The notes under the pieces were generated by a model. It did not search any database, was not told where the DNA came from, and saw only the letters and a program-made list of their open reading frames with translations. From assembly GCA_007116095.1 (NCBI GenBank), contig SKJD01000372.1:1-9241 (forward strand): a DNA stretch of 9,241 nt, given 5' to 3'. Made by a program: the position numbers and the translations under genes. Numbering within the stretch: position 1 is the stretch's first letter; every line of letters begins with the position of its first letter. This DNA comes from Candidatus Hydrogenedentota bacterium. GTDB lineage: Bacteria; Hydrogenedentota; Hydrogenedentia; Hydrogenedentales; SCBR16-9. Shown piece after piece: positions 1-7,983 of this stretch.

Positions 1-1153
1 CCACATCAAACTGATAACCGCACTCGGCCAGCATCAGATAGGCCCCGGCCAGGCTGTTGTCAATCCGGTTGTCCTGCACCCCGATGGCCTCCGGATTGAA
101 CACGGCAATCTCAGTTAACGCCTTCGCCCCGACGCAATAGGGCTCCACCGTTTTAACCTTCTCGTAGACCGAGCCGATCATATCGTAGGTGTAGGGATCG
201 AGTCGTCCGGACGGATGAAGTTGATCCCTGCTGGAAATGCCGCCCGTCTCAGCGAGGCTCGAAAAAGACTCATATTCCAGCGCGGCTGGATTCTTGTAGC
301 CCCCGAAATCACCCCAGTTCTTGTGGAAGCGCCCGGTCATTCCCAGAAAAGGCTTGTTGAAGGTGCGGGCATATCGGCCAGCAATTGGGAAATGGTCATA
401 ACCCCAGCCCCCACTCGGCAGGGACTCCACTTCAAAGTGGGTGAAGCAGTCCGTAACCTCCCGAAAACTTGGATACATGTGCCCGGAATTGAAAAAGAGG
501 CCACACGTTGCGCTGTGTTCGCGCACCGTATTCGTCAGCCGGCGCCGGGTCTCATCCAGCACCATCTGCGCGTGGGCGCGCCGAGCCGATTCGTTGCCGG
601 GATCCATGCCCTTCGCCTTCATGGTGGCCAGGCACCAGGGACAGGCGCAGGGAGCCTGAAGCAGTATGTCGAAGAAGAGGCCGTCCACGGCGGGCATGGT
701 TTCCATCACTTCGGCGATCTGGGCATCCAGGTAATCCAGGTAGGGCGCTGCGTTCAGGCAGAGCTTGTGCCAGCCGGCCTGGAGCGGACCACTATGGGTA
801 GGCTTGCCGTCGGGCCCCACCTCCTGCCACTCCGGATGGCGCCCGGCCATGAACTCGTCCAGGCCGACCGTGATATAAATCGGGACCCGGATGTCCCGTT
901 TGTGACAGGCCTGGATTTGTTCGACCAGCAAATTGCGTTGCAAGCCGGGATGGCGCGCCTCGAACTGCGTGTCATGGTAGATCATGCCGTGATGGCAGCG
1001 GGAAAAGCAGGTCACCGAGTCCACATGCGCCCGCTGCAATGTATCGGCGAACTCGTCCGGATCAAAGTCCTGCCCAACCTGTGCGATGGCTTCCGAGGTG
1101 TGAAAGTCGAGGTGGACCTGTCTGAATCGCAGGGAGCTGTGTTGATGCGACAT
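1..1153 (-). CDS. Putative glycoside hydrolase, GHL6-like, with start of a trimerisation-type domain (partial, C-terminus off window)
   Basis: 384 codons are visible and the frame is open to the left edge. The start is ATG at 1153, chosen because GGAGG (1160-1164, minus strand) lies 6 nt upstream. The protein looks like the 'hypothetical glycosyl hydrolase 6' / beta-galactosidase-trimerisation group of TIM-barrel proteins. An N-terminal VHLDFHTS (13-20) is followed by a barrel with GLFFDI (158-163), whose D162 is a candidate catalytic acid. Next comes a compact CxCxxC (169-174), then HFEVES (239-244) with E241/E243 as candidates, then GMTGRFHKNWGDFGG (271-285) and DQLHPSGRLD (310-319), all reminiscent of this family. 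From about 337 (EPYCVGAK, TEIAVFNPE) a second domain begins, similar to the trimerisation/amidotransferase-like domain of GH42-type enzymes. No signal peptide is visible, so it is probably cytoplasmic. The substrate is unknown; fucosides or galactosides are only guesses by analogy. It lies 59 bp downstream of the UroD-like gene, probably co-transcribed with it. Confidence 0.8.
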   Translation of the reverse strand, partial: MSHQHSSLRFRQVHLDFHTSEAIAQVGQDFDPDEFADTLQRAHVDSVTCFSRCHHGMIYHDTQFEARHPGLQRNLLVEQIQACHKRDIRVPIYITVGLDEFMAGRHPEWQEVGPDGKPTHSGPLQAGWHKLCLNAAPYLDYLDAQIAEVMETMPAVDGLFFDILLQAPCACPWCLATMKAKGMDPGNESARRAHAQMVLDETRRRLTNTVREHSATCGLFFNSGHMYPSFREVTDCFTHFEVESLPSGGWGYDHFPIAGRYARTFNKPFLGMTGRFHKNWGDFGGYKNPAALEYESFSSLAETGGISSRDQLHPSGRLDPYTYDMIGSVYEKVKTVEPYCVGAKALTEIAVFNPEAIGVQDNRIDNSLAGAYLMLAECGYQFDV

Positions 1154-1212
1154 CGATTACCTCCAGTTGAAATACGCCTGAGACCCAAGATAGTTTGAAA
1201 CACCGCTTCAGT

Positions 1213-2289
1213 TTATCGGAGCCCAAGCTCATGACTCCAATCCAAATAACACTGCACCGCTTCCGGGGGCGTGTTCCAGGGGATATGATTGCCAATACAC
1301 ATCAGGTAGCCATTGGTCATACGGGCAGTCTCGACCATGCGCCGCACCATGGATTCAATTTCCGCCGGGTCATTGCGCATCAGAATCCGCACGTCCCCTT
1401 CCCCGGCGATAACAGCATTTTCATGATTCCGGGCAATGGCGCGGAAATCGGTGTAGGGTTCGGTGATGATGCCGGACGCGCCGCAGGCAAAGATGTCGTC
1501 GACATAGGCATCCATATTCCCATCGACCATGAAAATGACCCGCTTGCCGGCGTCTCGGAGCTTACCCCAAAATTCTTCATAGCGCGGAAAGATATGACGG
1601 TGCATCCATTCGGGTGAACAGGTGGGCCCCCGCGAGGTGACGATGTCATCGTGGCAAATGGCGAAATGAACCGGCAGGCGCGCCGCAGCGCGGAAGACTC
1701 GGCGGTTTATTTCGGCGAACTCGTCCATAATGCGCTCGAAACGCGGGTCCAGGCAGGTTTCCAGAAAGAGCTCCCACCCGAAAGTCAGCAGGGGCCACAT
1801 GAAGAGGGTGTTGTAAAAATTCCAGGCCGCGTCCGAGCCTTCCGGCGCGGTATTGCCCCAATCCTCCGGGTAGCGCGCCCGAAACATGCGGTAAAGCGCT
1901 TCTTCATCGCGGTAATCGTGGGACTCCACCACAGGAATCTGACGAAAATCACCTTGCGCCAGTGGTGAGAAGCGGAATACGTCCTCGGCGCTTTTCAGGT
2001 GCTTCCCCCAGTCCCAGTGCCAGGACTGGCTGTCCCCCCAGCGCACGGCGTGGGTATCATGTCCCGTCACTTCGGGCTGTTCCTCGGGCCGGGGAATCGG
2101 AGTATTGTCAGGTAGCTCGGGCAGCCCCAGATGCGGGTAACGCGCATTCAACTGCTCCCGGCAATCTCTGGGCGCTTCATAGTGGTCGATACCGGTGATA
2201 TAGCTCTCCGCATCCGGACAGGACCAGTGCTCGAAATGGGGAATACAGTCAGCGGCTTCCCCCCGCAAAACTTGATAGCGACTTCGCAT
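1213..2289 (-). CDS. Uroporphyrinogen decarboxylase-fold (URO-D family) protein, divergent
   Basis: 358 aa. Start ATG at 2289 is supported by AGGGGGA (2296-2302, minus strand) 6 nt upstream. The layout fits the large URO-D/MtaA/CmuA superfamily of TIM-barrel proteins, not haem-pathway HemE. The N-terminus resembles the 'LRGE...D.IPHFE' opening of such paralogues (8-20). The middle has CHDDIVTSRGPTCSPEWM (212-229), matching the D-D...G...SPE stretch before the 'P...' helix. Later come VIFMVDGNMD (251-260), the ITEP segment (275-278), AGEGDVRILMRNDPAEI (295-311), and CIGNHIPWNTPPEAV (331-345) at the C-terminus. In many relatives the VDGN position is preceded by a His that helps bind metal; here it is Met254. 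Members of the family act as corrinoid or CoM methyltransferases or have unknown roles, and the substrate here is unknown. It is the first gene of a probable two-gene unit with the GHL6-like hydrolase, suggesting a role in breakdown or demethylation of sugar-related substrates (inference). Confidence 0.85.
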   Translation of the reverse strand: MRSRYQVLRGEAADCIPHFEHWSCPDAESYITGIDHYEAPRDCREQLNARYPHLGLPELPDNTPIPRPEEQPEVTGHDTHAVRWGDSQSWHWDWGKHLKSAEDVFRFSPLAQGDFRQIPVVESHDYRDEEALYRMFRARYPEDWGNTAPEGSDAAWNFYNTLFMWPLLTFGWELFLETCLDPRFERIMDEFAEINRRVFRAAARLPVHFAICHDDIVTSRGPTCSPEWMHRHIFPRYEEFWGKLRDAGKRVIFMVDGNMDAYVDDIFACGASGIITEPYTDFRAIARNHENAVIAGEGDVRILMRNDPAEIESMVRRMVETARMTNGYLMCIGNHIPWNTPPEAVQCYLDWSHELGLR

Positions 2290-2349
2290 ACGTGGTCCCC
2301 CTACGTTGCGCTACAAGCGGATACTGTGATACTAACGCGGACATGGCGA

Positions 2350-3942
2350 TCAGTTACCCAGCATGTGTTGTATCTGCTGCACCAGCCGAAGCTCTTCTTC
2401 GTACAGACCGGTGCTCAGCAAACGAATCTGTGTGGGATACAGCGATTCCACCATGCGATGCATGAGCACCCAAAAGCAAACTACAATGAGAAATCCCCCC
2501 AACAGGATGCCGTAATAGCGCACCACAAAGGACAACCAGGCGGTCATCTTCGCAGACCTGGCGTCGTCCAACATGCTGTCTCCCGAGTCGCAGACCGGCG
2601 CATGGGCGACCACCTGTCGCGGCGTCGGCAACCAGACAGCAGGGTAGAAGAGCCCGAAGATCAGCATCAGGATCAATACACCGTACCAGAGCGTATTGAT
2701 TACGACCGGCAACAAGGTCTCCCCATTGGCCTGTCGCATGAATATGCTCAGCATGAGCAAGAACGCCATCAAGGCAAGGCCGCCAATCAACGTGGTGCGG
2801 GCCACCGGGATTTCCTGCATGGTGCGGGTGTTCAGCGAAGCCCCGGCCAAACGCATGGCGATGCACGCCAACAGATAGGCCAACGCCAAAATGAGGCAGG
2901 TATGAAATACCAGGTAATGTGGTTGCGAGACCAGCGCCTGATGCGCGGCGATACGATCATCCCGCTCATTCTCAAAGGTATAAATCCGGGCTTGGGCGGC
3001 TTCCAGTTTCTGTCGCCGCTCCTCGATGTTGCGCTCACGGGCAACATAACGCGGTTGTAGCTCCAGAATCTGCGTCTGAAGCGCCAGAATGTCCTGCTTG
3101 AGCGATAGCCCGAACTGCGCCGTCGCGCTGCTGTGCATCGAGTCTTCGGCCGCTCCCACGCCAATTAAACGCGCCGCCATGTTTTCCACCGAGCCCAGCC
3201 AGGAACTCCAGTCCTGCAACTGGCCCGAATCGATTTGCGTTTGCGCCCGGGCCACTAGCCGGGACTTCATCCGGTACAGTGGGGCCAGGCACTGGTCGAT
3301 AATCTCCCGCTGGCGTTTCATGTACCAATACCCGTACTTGGGCAGGGATTGGTGCCAGGGCGGTTCGGGGAAGAGAATGGGGTCTCCGCTGTTGTTGGTG
3401 CGCACGATCAGCGTCAGCACCTCGCTGAAGTCTGCGTCGTCCTCCAGCGAATGCGCCAGGGCGGCAGCCTCCAGATAGCGTGGCAGGGCGTTGTTCGGCG
3501 GCAGGATACCCGCTTCCCGGAAACGTTCCCGGGCCTCACGGTACTGGCCCTCATGGAAAAGATAACAACCGTAGTTGATCACCATGAATGCATTGTTCGG
3601 TTCGCGCATATAGGCCGCGGCGTAGGCCTCGGCCATGGCGTCCACCTCCTCGATCTCCGCGAGGGCATTCAGGTAGCGGGGGGTGGGACGTTCGTTCTGT
3701 TCACTGTCACGCAGCACCACATTGCGGAGAATCGCACGGGCGGAAGGTTGATCCAGCGTCACCGACATGATGTACTGGGTTTCCAGTAAATCATATCGGA
3801 GATAATTCTCGCTGAAGAACAGGGCAAAAGTGAAAAACAGGCAGGCCAGCACGGCGTAGCGGAAGGCGCGCCGCATGCGACGCGCCCCCGCATAATCGCC
3901 ACCAGAGCCGTAGGCCTCAAAGCGGGGCGGGTCCGCACTCAC
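2350..3942 (-). CDS. Hypothetical membrane protein with TPR-like and coiled-coil regions
   Basis: 530 aa, family not recognised. The start is GTG at 3942, overlapping the pgi TGA by 4 nt (GTGA); the Shine-Dalgarno is weak, which fits translational coupling to pgi. An Arg-rich N-terminus (RRMRRAFR, 21-28) precedes one membrane helix (about 29-44). A long soluble part (45-342) follows. It contains helical-repeat sequence resembling two TPRs (about 100-165, with NNAFMVINYGCYLFHEGQYR and an NNALPRYLEAAAL segment) and a charged coiled-coil stretch (about 279-335). Four more hydrophobic helices lie near 343-363, 384-402, 411-438 and 472-494, then an amphipathic charged tail. By the positive-inside rule the N-terminus is cytoplasmic and the soluble part and C-tail face the periplasm or outside. 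No catalytic motif is visible. A scaffolding or envelope role is possible but unproven. It is probably the last gene of the helicase-pgi operon. Confidence 0.8.
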   Translation of the reverse strand: MSADPPRFEAYGSGGDYAGARRMRRAFRYAVLACLFFTFALFFSENYLRYDLLETQYIMSVTLDQPSARAILRNVVLRDSEQNERPTPRYLNALAEIEEVDAMAEAYAAAYMREPNNAFMVINYGCYLFHEGQYREARERFREAGILPPNNALPRYLEAAALAHSLEDDADFSEVLTLIVRTNNSGDPILFPEPPWHQSLPKYGYWYMKRQREIIDQCLAPLYRMKSRLVARAQTQIDSGQLQDWSSWLGSVENMAARLIGVGAAEDSMHSSATAQFGLSLKQDILALQTQILELQPRYVARERNIEERRQKLEAAQARIYTFENERDDRIAAHQALVSQPHYLVFHTCLILALAYLLACIAMRLAGASLNTRTMQEIPVARTTLIGGLALMAFLLMLSIFMRQANGETLLPVVINTLWYGVLILMLIFGLFYPAVWLPTPRQVVAHAPVCDSGDSMLDDARSAKMTAWLSFVVRYYGILLGGFLIVVCFWVLMHRMVESLYPTQIRLLSTGLYEEELRLVQQIQHMLGN

Positions 3943-5306
3943 CGCTCGCCACCCATCAGCTTCCGGGCAATCTGCTTGCCCTCTTCCACGCCCAGTTGAT
4001 CGAAGGCGTTGATATTGTACAGACGTCCCGCCATGGCGGTTTCCACCTCAAGCATGTAGAGCAACTGGCCGATGGCGTGGGCGTTCAGGCGCGGCAGTTG
4101 CACCCGGATCACCGGACGCTCGCTTACCTTCAGCGCATCAATGGTGCCCCGGAGCTCCGCGTTCATCAGCTTGTTCATGCTCTTGCCACGCAGGTAGTCC
4201 AAATCCGTGACTTCGGACAAGGTGTCGGGAATCTTGAGGATTTTGTCGAAGCGGCCCAGCTCCAGGATATTGAAAATCTTGTCGTTCGGGCCTTCGCGGT
4301 AGAGCTGCACCTGCGAGTGCTGATCCGTCGCGCCAAGCGCTTTGATGGGCGTCTGGCCGGTAAATACTTCCTTGCCATCCAGGCTGAAGCGCTTGCCCAG
4401 GCTCTCCGCCCAAAGCTGGCAATACCAGTCGGCGACATCTTTCAGGCCATTGGCGTACGGCATCATGACGGACATGTGCTTGCCCTTGGTCGTGTCCATC
4501 AGATAATGAATCGCGGCCCGCAAGTAAGCCGGGTTCTCCATCAGATTGCCCTGGGAGGTCCGGCGGTCCATCGCCTCGCAGCCCGCCATCATGGCGTCAA
4601 CATCCATACCCAGCATCGCCGCGGGGAACATGCCAACCGGCGAGAACACCGAGAATCGGCCACCGACATTGAGGGGAATATCAAAGGTCTCGGCGCCATA
4701 GGCATCCGCGACCGGATGCAACAGGCTCTTGGGCGCGTCTTCGCCGCGTGGGCTGGTGGTAATGACCAGGTGATCCTTGATCTTGTCGGCTCCCAGCTTC
4801 TTCTCAAGCTGTTCGATGATGATCATGCACTGGGCCATGGTTTCCGCCGTGCCGCCCGACTTGGAAATGACGTTGTAGAGGGTCTTGGCGGGGTTGCAGA
4901 TTCGCATCATGGTGCGGAAGGTGACCGGGTCGATATTGTCCATCACAAAGAGCCGCGGCTTGCCCTTGCGCGCCGCCTTGCTCATCATGTTGTGGTACGG
5001 CAGGCCCAGCGCCGTCTGCAAGGCCGTAATGCCCAATGCAGACCCGCCGATCCCCAACACGACAACATTTTCTATGCCATTATCCAAAAAACGCGCAGCC
5101 GACGCTTTTACGCGTTCGAGGGTCTCGGTATCCTTGTATAAGTCATAGAAGCCATACTTGCCTTGTGCCCGCTCTTCCTGAAGGATGGCGTGGGCTTCCA
5201 GGATACGCGGTTCTATGGCCTGCAATTCGGCGGATGAAATCCCGTGGGGTTTGCCCACCGCAGAGGATTTTGCCCGGGAAATATCTATACGAATGTCTTG
5301 TTCCAT
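3939..5306 (-). CDS. pgi: Glucose-6-phosphate isomerase
   Basis: 455 aa, close to the length of short bacterial (Bacillus/Thermotoga-type) enzymes and shorter than the roughly 550-aa enterobacterial type. It interconverts glucose 6-phosphate and fructose 6-phosphate in glycolysis and gluconeogenesis, in the cytoplasm. Two SIS-fold domains are evident. The family motifs are present: GIGGSALG (85-92), the phosphate-binding ISKSGGTAET (147-156), GGRFSVFSPVG (215-225), and the C-terminal DQLGVEEGK signature (436-444). Expected catalytic residues are in place: Arg217, Glu301 in WAESLGKR, His330 in ATDQHSQ, and Lys444. The ATG at 5306 has AAGGA (5313-5317) 6 nt upstream. The gene lies 34 bp after the helicase stop, and its TGA overlaps the next gene's GTG start. 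Nothing appears broken; it should be active. Confidence 0.97.
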   Translation of the reverse strand: MEQDIRIDISRAKSSAVGKPHGISSAELQAIEPRILEAHAILQEERAQGKYGFYDLYKDTETLERVKASAARFLDNGIENVVVLGIGGSALGITALQTALGLPYHNMMSKAARKGKPRLFVMDNIDPVTFRTMMRICNPAKTLYNVISKSGGTAETMAQCMIIIEQLEKKLGADKIKDHLVITTSPRGEDAPKSLLHPVADAYGAETFDIPLNVGGRFSVFSPVGMFPAAMLGMDVDAMMAGCEAMDRRTSQGNLMENPAYLRAAIHYLMDTTKGKHMSVMMPYANGLKDVADWYCQLWAESLGKRFSLDGKEVFTGQTPIKALGATDQHSQVQLYREGPNDKIFNILELGRFDKILKIPDTLSEVTDLDYLRGKSMNKLMNAELRGTIDALKVSERPVIRVQLPRLNAHAIGQLLYMLEVETAMAGRLYNINAFDQLGVEEGKQIARKLMGGER

Positions 5307-5340
5307 GCTGTGTCCTTAATCCGGTTTATGTTCCAGGCGC

Positions 5341-7917
5341 TCACCCTTCGGGGCGCGCGTCTTTTCGATGTATTTCAAAAAAAGAATCCAATTGCTGTAA
5401 CAGGTTGGATTTGTCGCCACGCACCAGGCGCAATGGCGGCAGCGATTCCAGAAAAATCCGCCCATAGTACTTGCTGTAAATTCGCTTGTCCAGTACTATG
5501 ACGGCGCCACGATCGCTGCGACGGCGCACCAGACGACCAAAACCCTGCCGAAATTTTATGACGGCCTGCGGCACGGAGTAGGCCATGAAGGGGTTTCCCC
5601 CGGCCGCCTCAATCGCCTCGGAACGCGCTTCCAGAATGGGGTCCGAAGGCACCCTGAAGGGCAATTTGGGCAGTATAACACACTGAAGCGATTCTCCGGC
5701 AACATCCACCCCTTCCCAGAAGCTGTCCGTGGCGAAGAGGACACTGCTTAAATCGTCCCGAAACTTCTCCAAAAGCACCGTCCGATTCATACTGCCCTGA
5801 CGCAACGGCGTGATGCCTTTCATGCGCAACTCTTGCTCCAGGCGCTTGTAGGCAAAATCCAGGGCATGGAAGGAAGTGAAGAGGATAAAGGCATGGCCCC
5901 GTGTTGTTTCCAGGATATTGCGGATGTATTCCGTGCTCGCCTCCAGAAATTGCGGCGCGTTGGGCTCCGGAATGTCATCAGGCACGCAGAGCATGGCCTG
6001 TTCCTGAAAATTGTAGGGCGTGTCCAGGATGCAGGTTTCGACTCGCTGCGGTTCACAGTGGTTCAGCCCGAGGCGCTGAAAGAGGTAGTCAAACTGCTTG
6101 CGCACCGACAACGTCGCGGAGGTCATGGCCACCGTTTTCAGGTTCTCATACACCCATTCCGCCAGGGGTTTCCCCACCTCCAGCGGCACACGCGCCACCC
6201 GGACAAACTGATCCCGCTGCGCGTCGATTTCGATCCACCGCACCGTATTCTCGCGCAGGGAATCGCTGGTGGACTCCAGCAAAGCCGCGAGCATCCGGTC
6301 CAGTCGGTTGGCCAGGGCCGTGAGCTGGGGCAGTTCATCGACAAAAGGGTTGTATTCGGCCTGATCTTCCTGTACGGGGACTTTGCGGAGCATTTCGGCC
6401 AGCTTGAGGCACTGCTTCACGACCTCCTGGCCTTCCTCCACCGTCGGATAGAGGACCGTGTTGTGAAACTCCCGCAGCTCCTTCGCTTGAAGCGCCTCCG
6501 GCGTCAGCCGCCATTTGATGTCCCGGCCAATCTGACGGCAGAGCATGGCGGTGAGGCTGCGCAGGCCGTCAAAAGCTTCGATGATGTTGCCTCGCGCCAT
6601 CTGTAATTGCGGAATGAGCGCCTCGTTGATGAGCCTGTCAAAGGGATTGTAGGCATCCAGCGAGAGTTTGGGGCAACTCTTAATCAACTTCTGGCGTATG
6701 ACGCTTATCAGTCCCTTTTCGATGCCACGCTCCACCCGGTAGAGTCGGCTGAAAGTCGCCATCGCCCCCAGCTTCGTGGCCGAGGCGCCGAAGTACTCCG
6801 TGGCGGAATCCTCTATGCTGTGGGCCTCGTCGAAAATGACGCGGGTATAAGCTGGCAGGACCGCCATGGCGCTGAAGCTGCCCGTCTCCTGCTTGATGGC
6901 GACATCGGAAAAGAGGATGTGGTGGTTGGACACAATAATATCCGCCCGCGCCAGTTCACGGCGGGCCCGGCCCACGAAGCATTTCTTCTGGTCGGGGCAG
7001 CGGCCCATACTGCAACTGTCCGCCTCGGAACAGACCTTGTCCCACAGGTCCCGGGCAGGCACAAAGGGCAGGTCCGAGAGTGACCCGTCTTCGGTGACTT
7101 CCGACCACTCCTGAATCGCCATCAACTGTTCCTGGTGCTCCGTCTCGTCGAAGAGCGTAGCCTCCTCATGGGCCCGGTTTAGCTTACGAAGGCACAGGTA
7201 ATTGCCGCGCCCCTTGACCAGACAGGCGGTGAATTTCTTGTCCAGCGCCCGCTGCAGCAGCGGGACGTCCTTGTCGATGATCTGTTCCTGGAGGTTGATG
7301 GTCCGCGTCGAGATCACCACCCGCTCCTTGTTCCGGATCGCCCATTCAATGGCGGGAAGCAGGTAGGCCAGGGTCTTGCCGACGCCCGTCGGCGCCTCAA
7401 TCACCGCGATGCCATCATTGTTAAACGCATTGGCCACCACCGCCATCATGCTCTGCTGCTGGCGGCGTTCCTCATAATGCGGTAGACGTTGGGACATCGG
7501 ACCGCCATCGGCCAGGACCGCCCAGAGGGCTTTCGGATCGAGGCGGCTGACCTCACGCGGCGTGAACGGCTCCACCACCACATAGACCCGCGTGACGTCA
7601 TTGTCGACGATGTAGACCCCGTGCCCGTTCTGGCTGTAGACCGCGGCAAGCTCCAGGTCTGCCTGGCTGGGTCGGAGATCGCCTCCAGGGTGGTTGTGCA
7701 GGACCACTTCGCGGACACGCAGGCCGTCGAAGAGCGCGGTCACCGCCGACTCATTCCCCCGGGCGCAGACACGCACTTCGGCGACCTTGCCCAGGCCGTC
7801 GAGGCTGCCTGCGAAAAAGACTTCATTGCCTTGCGCCGCCGCAATTGCTTCCTGCATCCGCCGCGCAGCATCCGAAGTAATGCGTTGCAGGGAAGCTTCA
7901 CCCAGTGTTTTGTTCAC
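5341..7917 (-). CDS. dinG: DinG/XPD-family Fe-S DNA helicase with N-terminal JAMM (RadC/MPN-like) domain
   Basis: 858 aa. The start is GTG at 7917, with GAGAAG (7925-7930) 7 nt upstream. The N-terminus (about 30-120) resembles a JAB/MPN+ metallopeptidase: HNHPGGDLRPSQAD (74-87) supplies His74, His76, Ser84 and Asp87, and Glu32 lies 42 residues before His74, where the JAMM glutamate usually sits. The rest is a superfamily 2 helicase of DinG type. It shows Walker A APTGVGKT (175-182), DEAH (363-366), TSATLS (599-604), motif V around FATDSFWEGVDVAG (728-741) and motif VI QGFGRLVRRRSDRG (791-804). Cysteines 242, 302, 307 and 313 have the spacing of the E. coli DinG 4Fe-4S ligands (last gaps 5 and 6); Cys296 is extra. 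Such helicases unwind 5'-to-3' and resolve R-loops or repair intermediates. There is no DnaQ-type exonuclease domain as in Firmicute DinG. It is the first gene of the probable operon with pgi. The symbol names the helicase part only. Confidence 0.93.
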   Translation of the reverse strand: MNKTLGEASLQRITSDAARRMQEAIAAAQGNEVFFAGSLDGLGKVAEVRVCARGNESAVTALFDGLRVREVVLHNHPGGDLRPSQADLELAAVYSQNGHGVYIVDNDVTRVYVVVEPFTPREVSRLDPKALWAVLADGGPMSQRLPHYEERRQQQSMMAVVANAFNNDGIAVIEAPTGVGKTLAYLLPAIEWAIRNKERVVISTRTINLQEQIIDKDVPLLQRALDKKFTACLVKGRGNYLCLRKLNRAHEEATLFDETEHQEQLMAIQEWSEVTEDGSLSDLPFVPARDLWDKVCSEADSCSMGRCPDQKKCFVGRARRELARADIIVSNHHILFSDVAIKQETGSFSAMAVLPAYTRVIFDEAHSIEDSATEYFGASATKLGAMATFSRLYRVERGIEKGLISVIRQKLIKSCPKLSLDAYNPFDRLINEALIPQLQMARGNIIEAFDGLRSLTAMLCRQIGRDIKWRLTPEALQAKELREFHNTVLYPTVEEGQEVVKQCLKLAEMLRKVPVQEDQAEYNPFVDELPQLTALANRLDRMLAALLESTSDSLRENTVRWIEIDAQRDQFVRVARVPLEVGKPLAEWVYENLKTVAMTSATLSVRKQFDYLFQRLGLNHCEPQRVETCILDTPYNFQEQAMLCVPDDIPEPNAPQFLEASTEYIRNILETTRGHAFILFTSFHALDFAYKRLEQELRMKGITPLRQGSMNRTVLLEKFRDDLSSVLFATDSFWEGVDVAGESLQCVILPKLPFRVPSDPILEARSEAIEAAGGNPFMAYSVPQAVIKFRQGFGRLVRRRSDRGAVIVLDKRIYSKYYGRIFLESLPPLRLVRGDKSNLLQQLDSFFEIHRKDARPEG

Positions 7918-7983
7918 GTAATAACTTCTCTACGTAGGTCAAGAATGCAGCCTTTTCGATGGCCAATGTAGTATCATGCATGT
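7918..7983. promoter_or_regulatory. Divergent intergenic spacer between helicase and glycosyltransferase
   Basis: These 66 bp separate two genes that start in opposite directions, so promoters for both probably lie here or just inside the genes. On the plus strand TAGTAT (7969-7974) is a 4/6 match to a -10 box, with no good -35. On the minus strand GAGAAG is the helicase ribosome site, and a TTGACC (7939-7944) resembles a -35 but has no suitable -10. An 8-bp perfect palindrome CTACGTAG (7930-7937) overlaps the helicase leader. Individual elements are weak; only the divergent layout is firm. Confidence 0.45.

Noticed and set aside
215..1198. 327-codon open frame on the plus strand
   Set aside because: The opposite strand encodes a protein with family motifs and a strong GGAGG before its ATG; this frame is its shadow.
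2131..3060. 309-codon plus-strand frame spanning the UroD-like and membrane-protein genes
   Set aside because: It crosses two minus-strand genes and their spacer, with no motif or conserved composition of its own.
3996..5141. 381-codon open frame on the plus strand opposite pgi
   Set aside because: It lies entirely antisense to a clear pgi with all catalytic residues, has no recognisable motif and no ribosome site, and is expected by chance in GC-rich DNA.
7555..7836. Separate small radC-like gene upstream of the helicase
   Set aside because: The JAMM segment is in one uninterrupted frame with the helicase, with no stop or good internal start between them, so it is a fused domain.
7930..7937. 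CTACGTAG palindrome as an operator
   Set aside because: Only 8 bp with no flanking symmetry and no second copy in the window; not enough to call a binding site.
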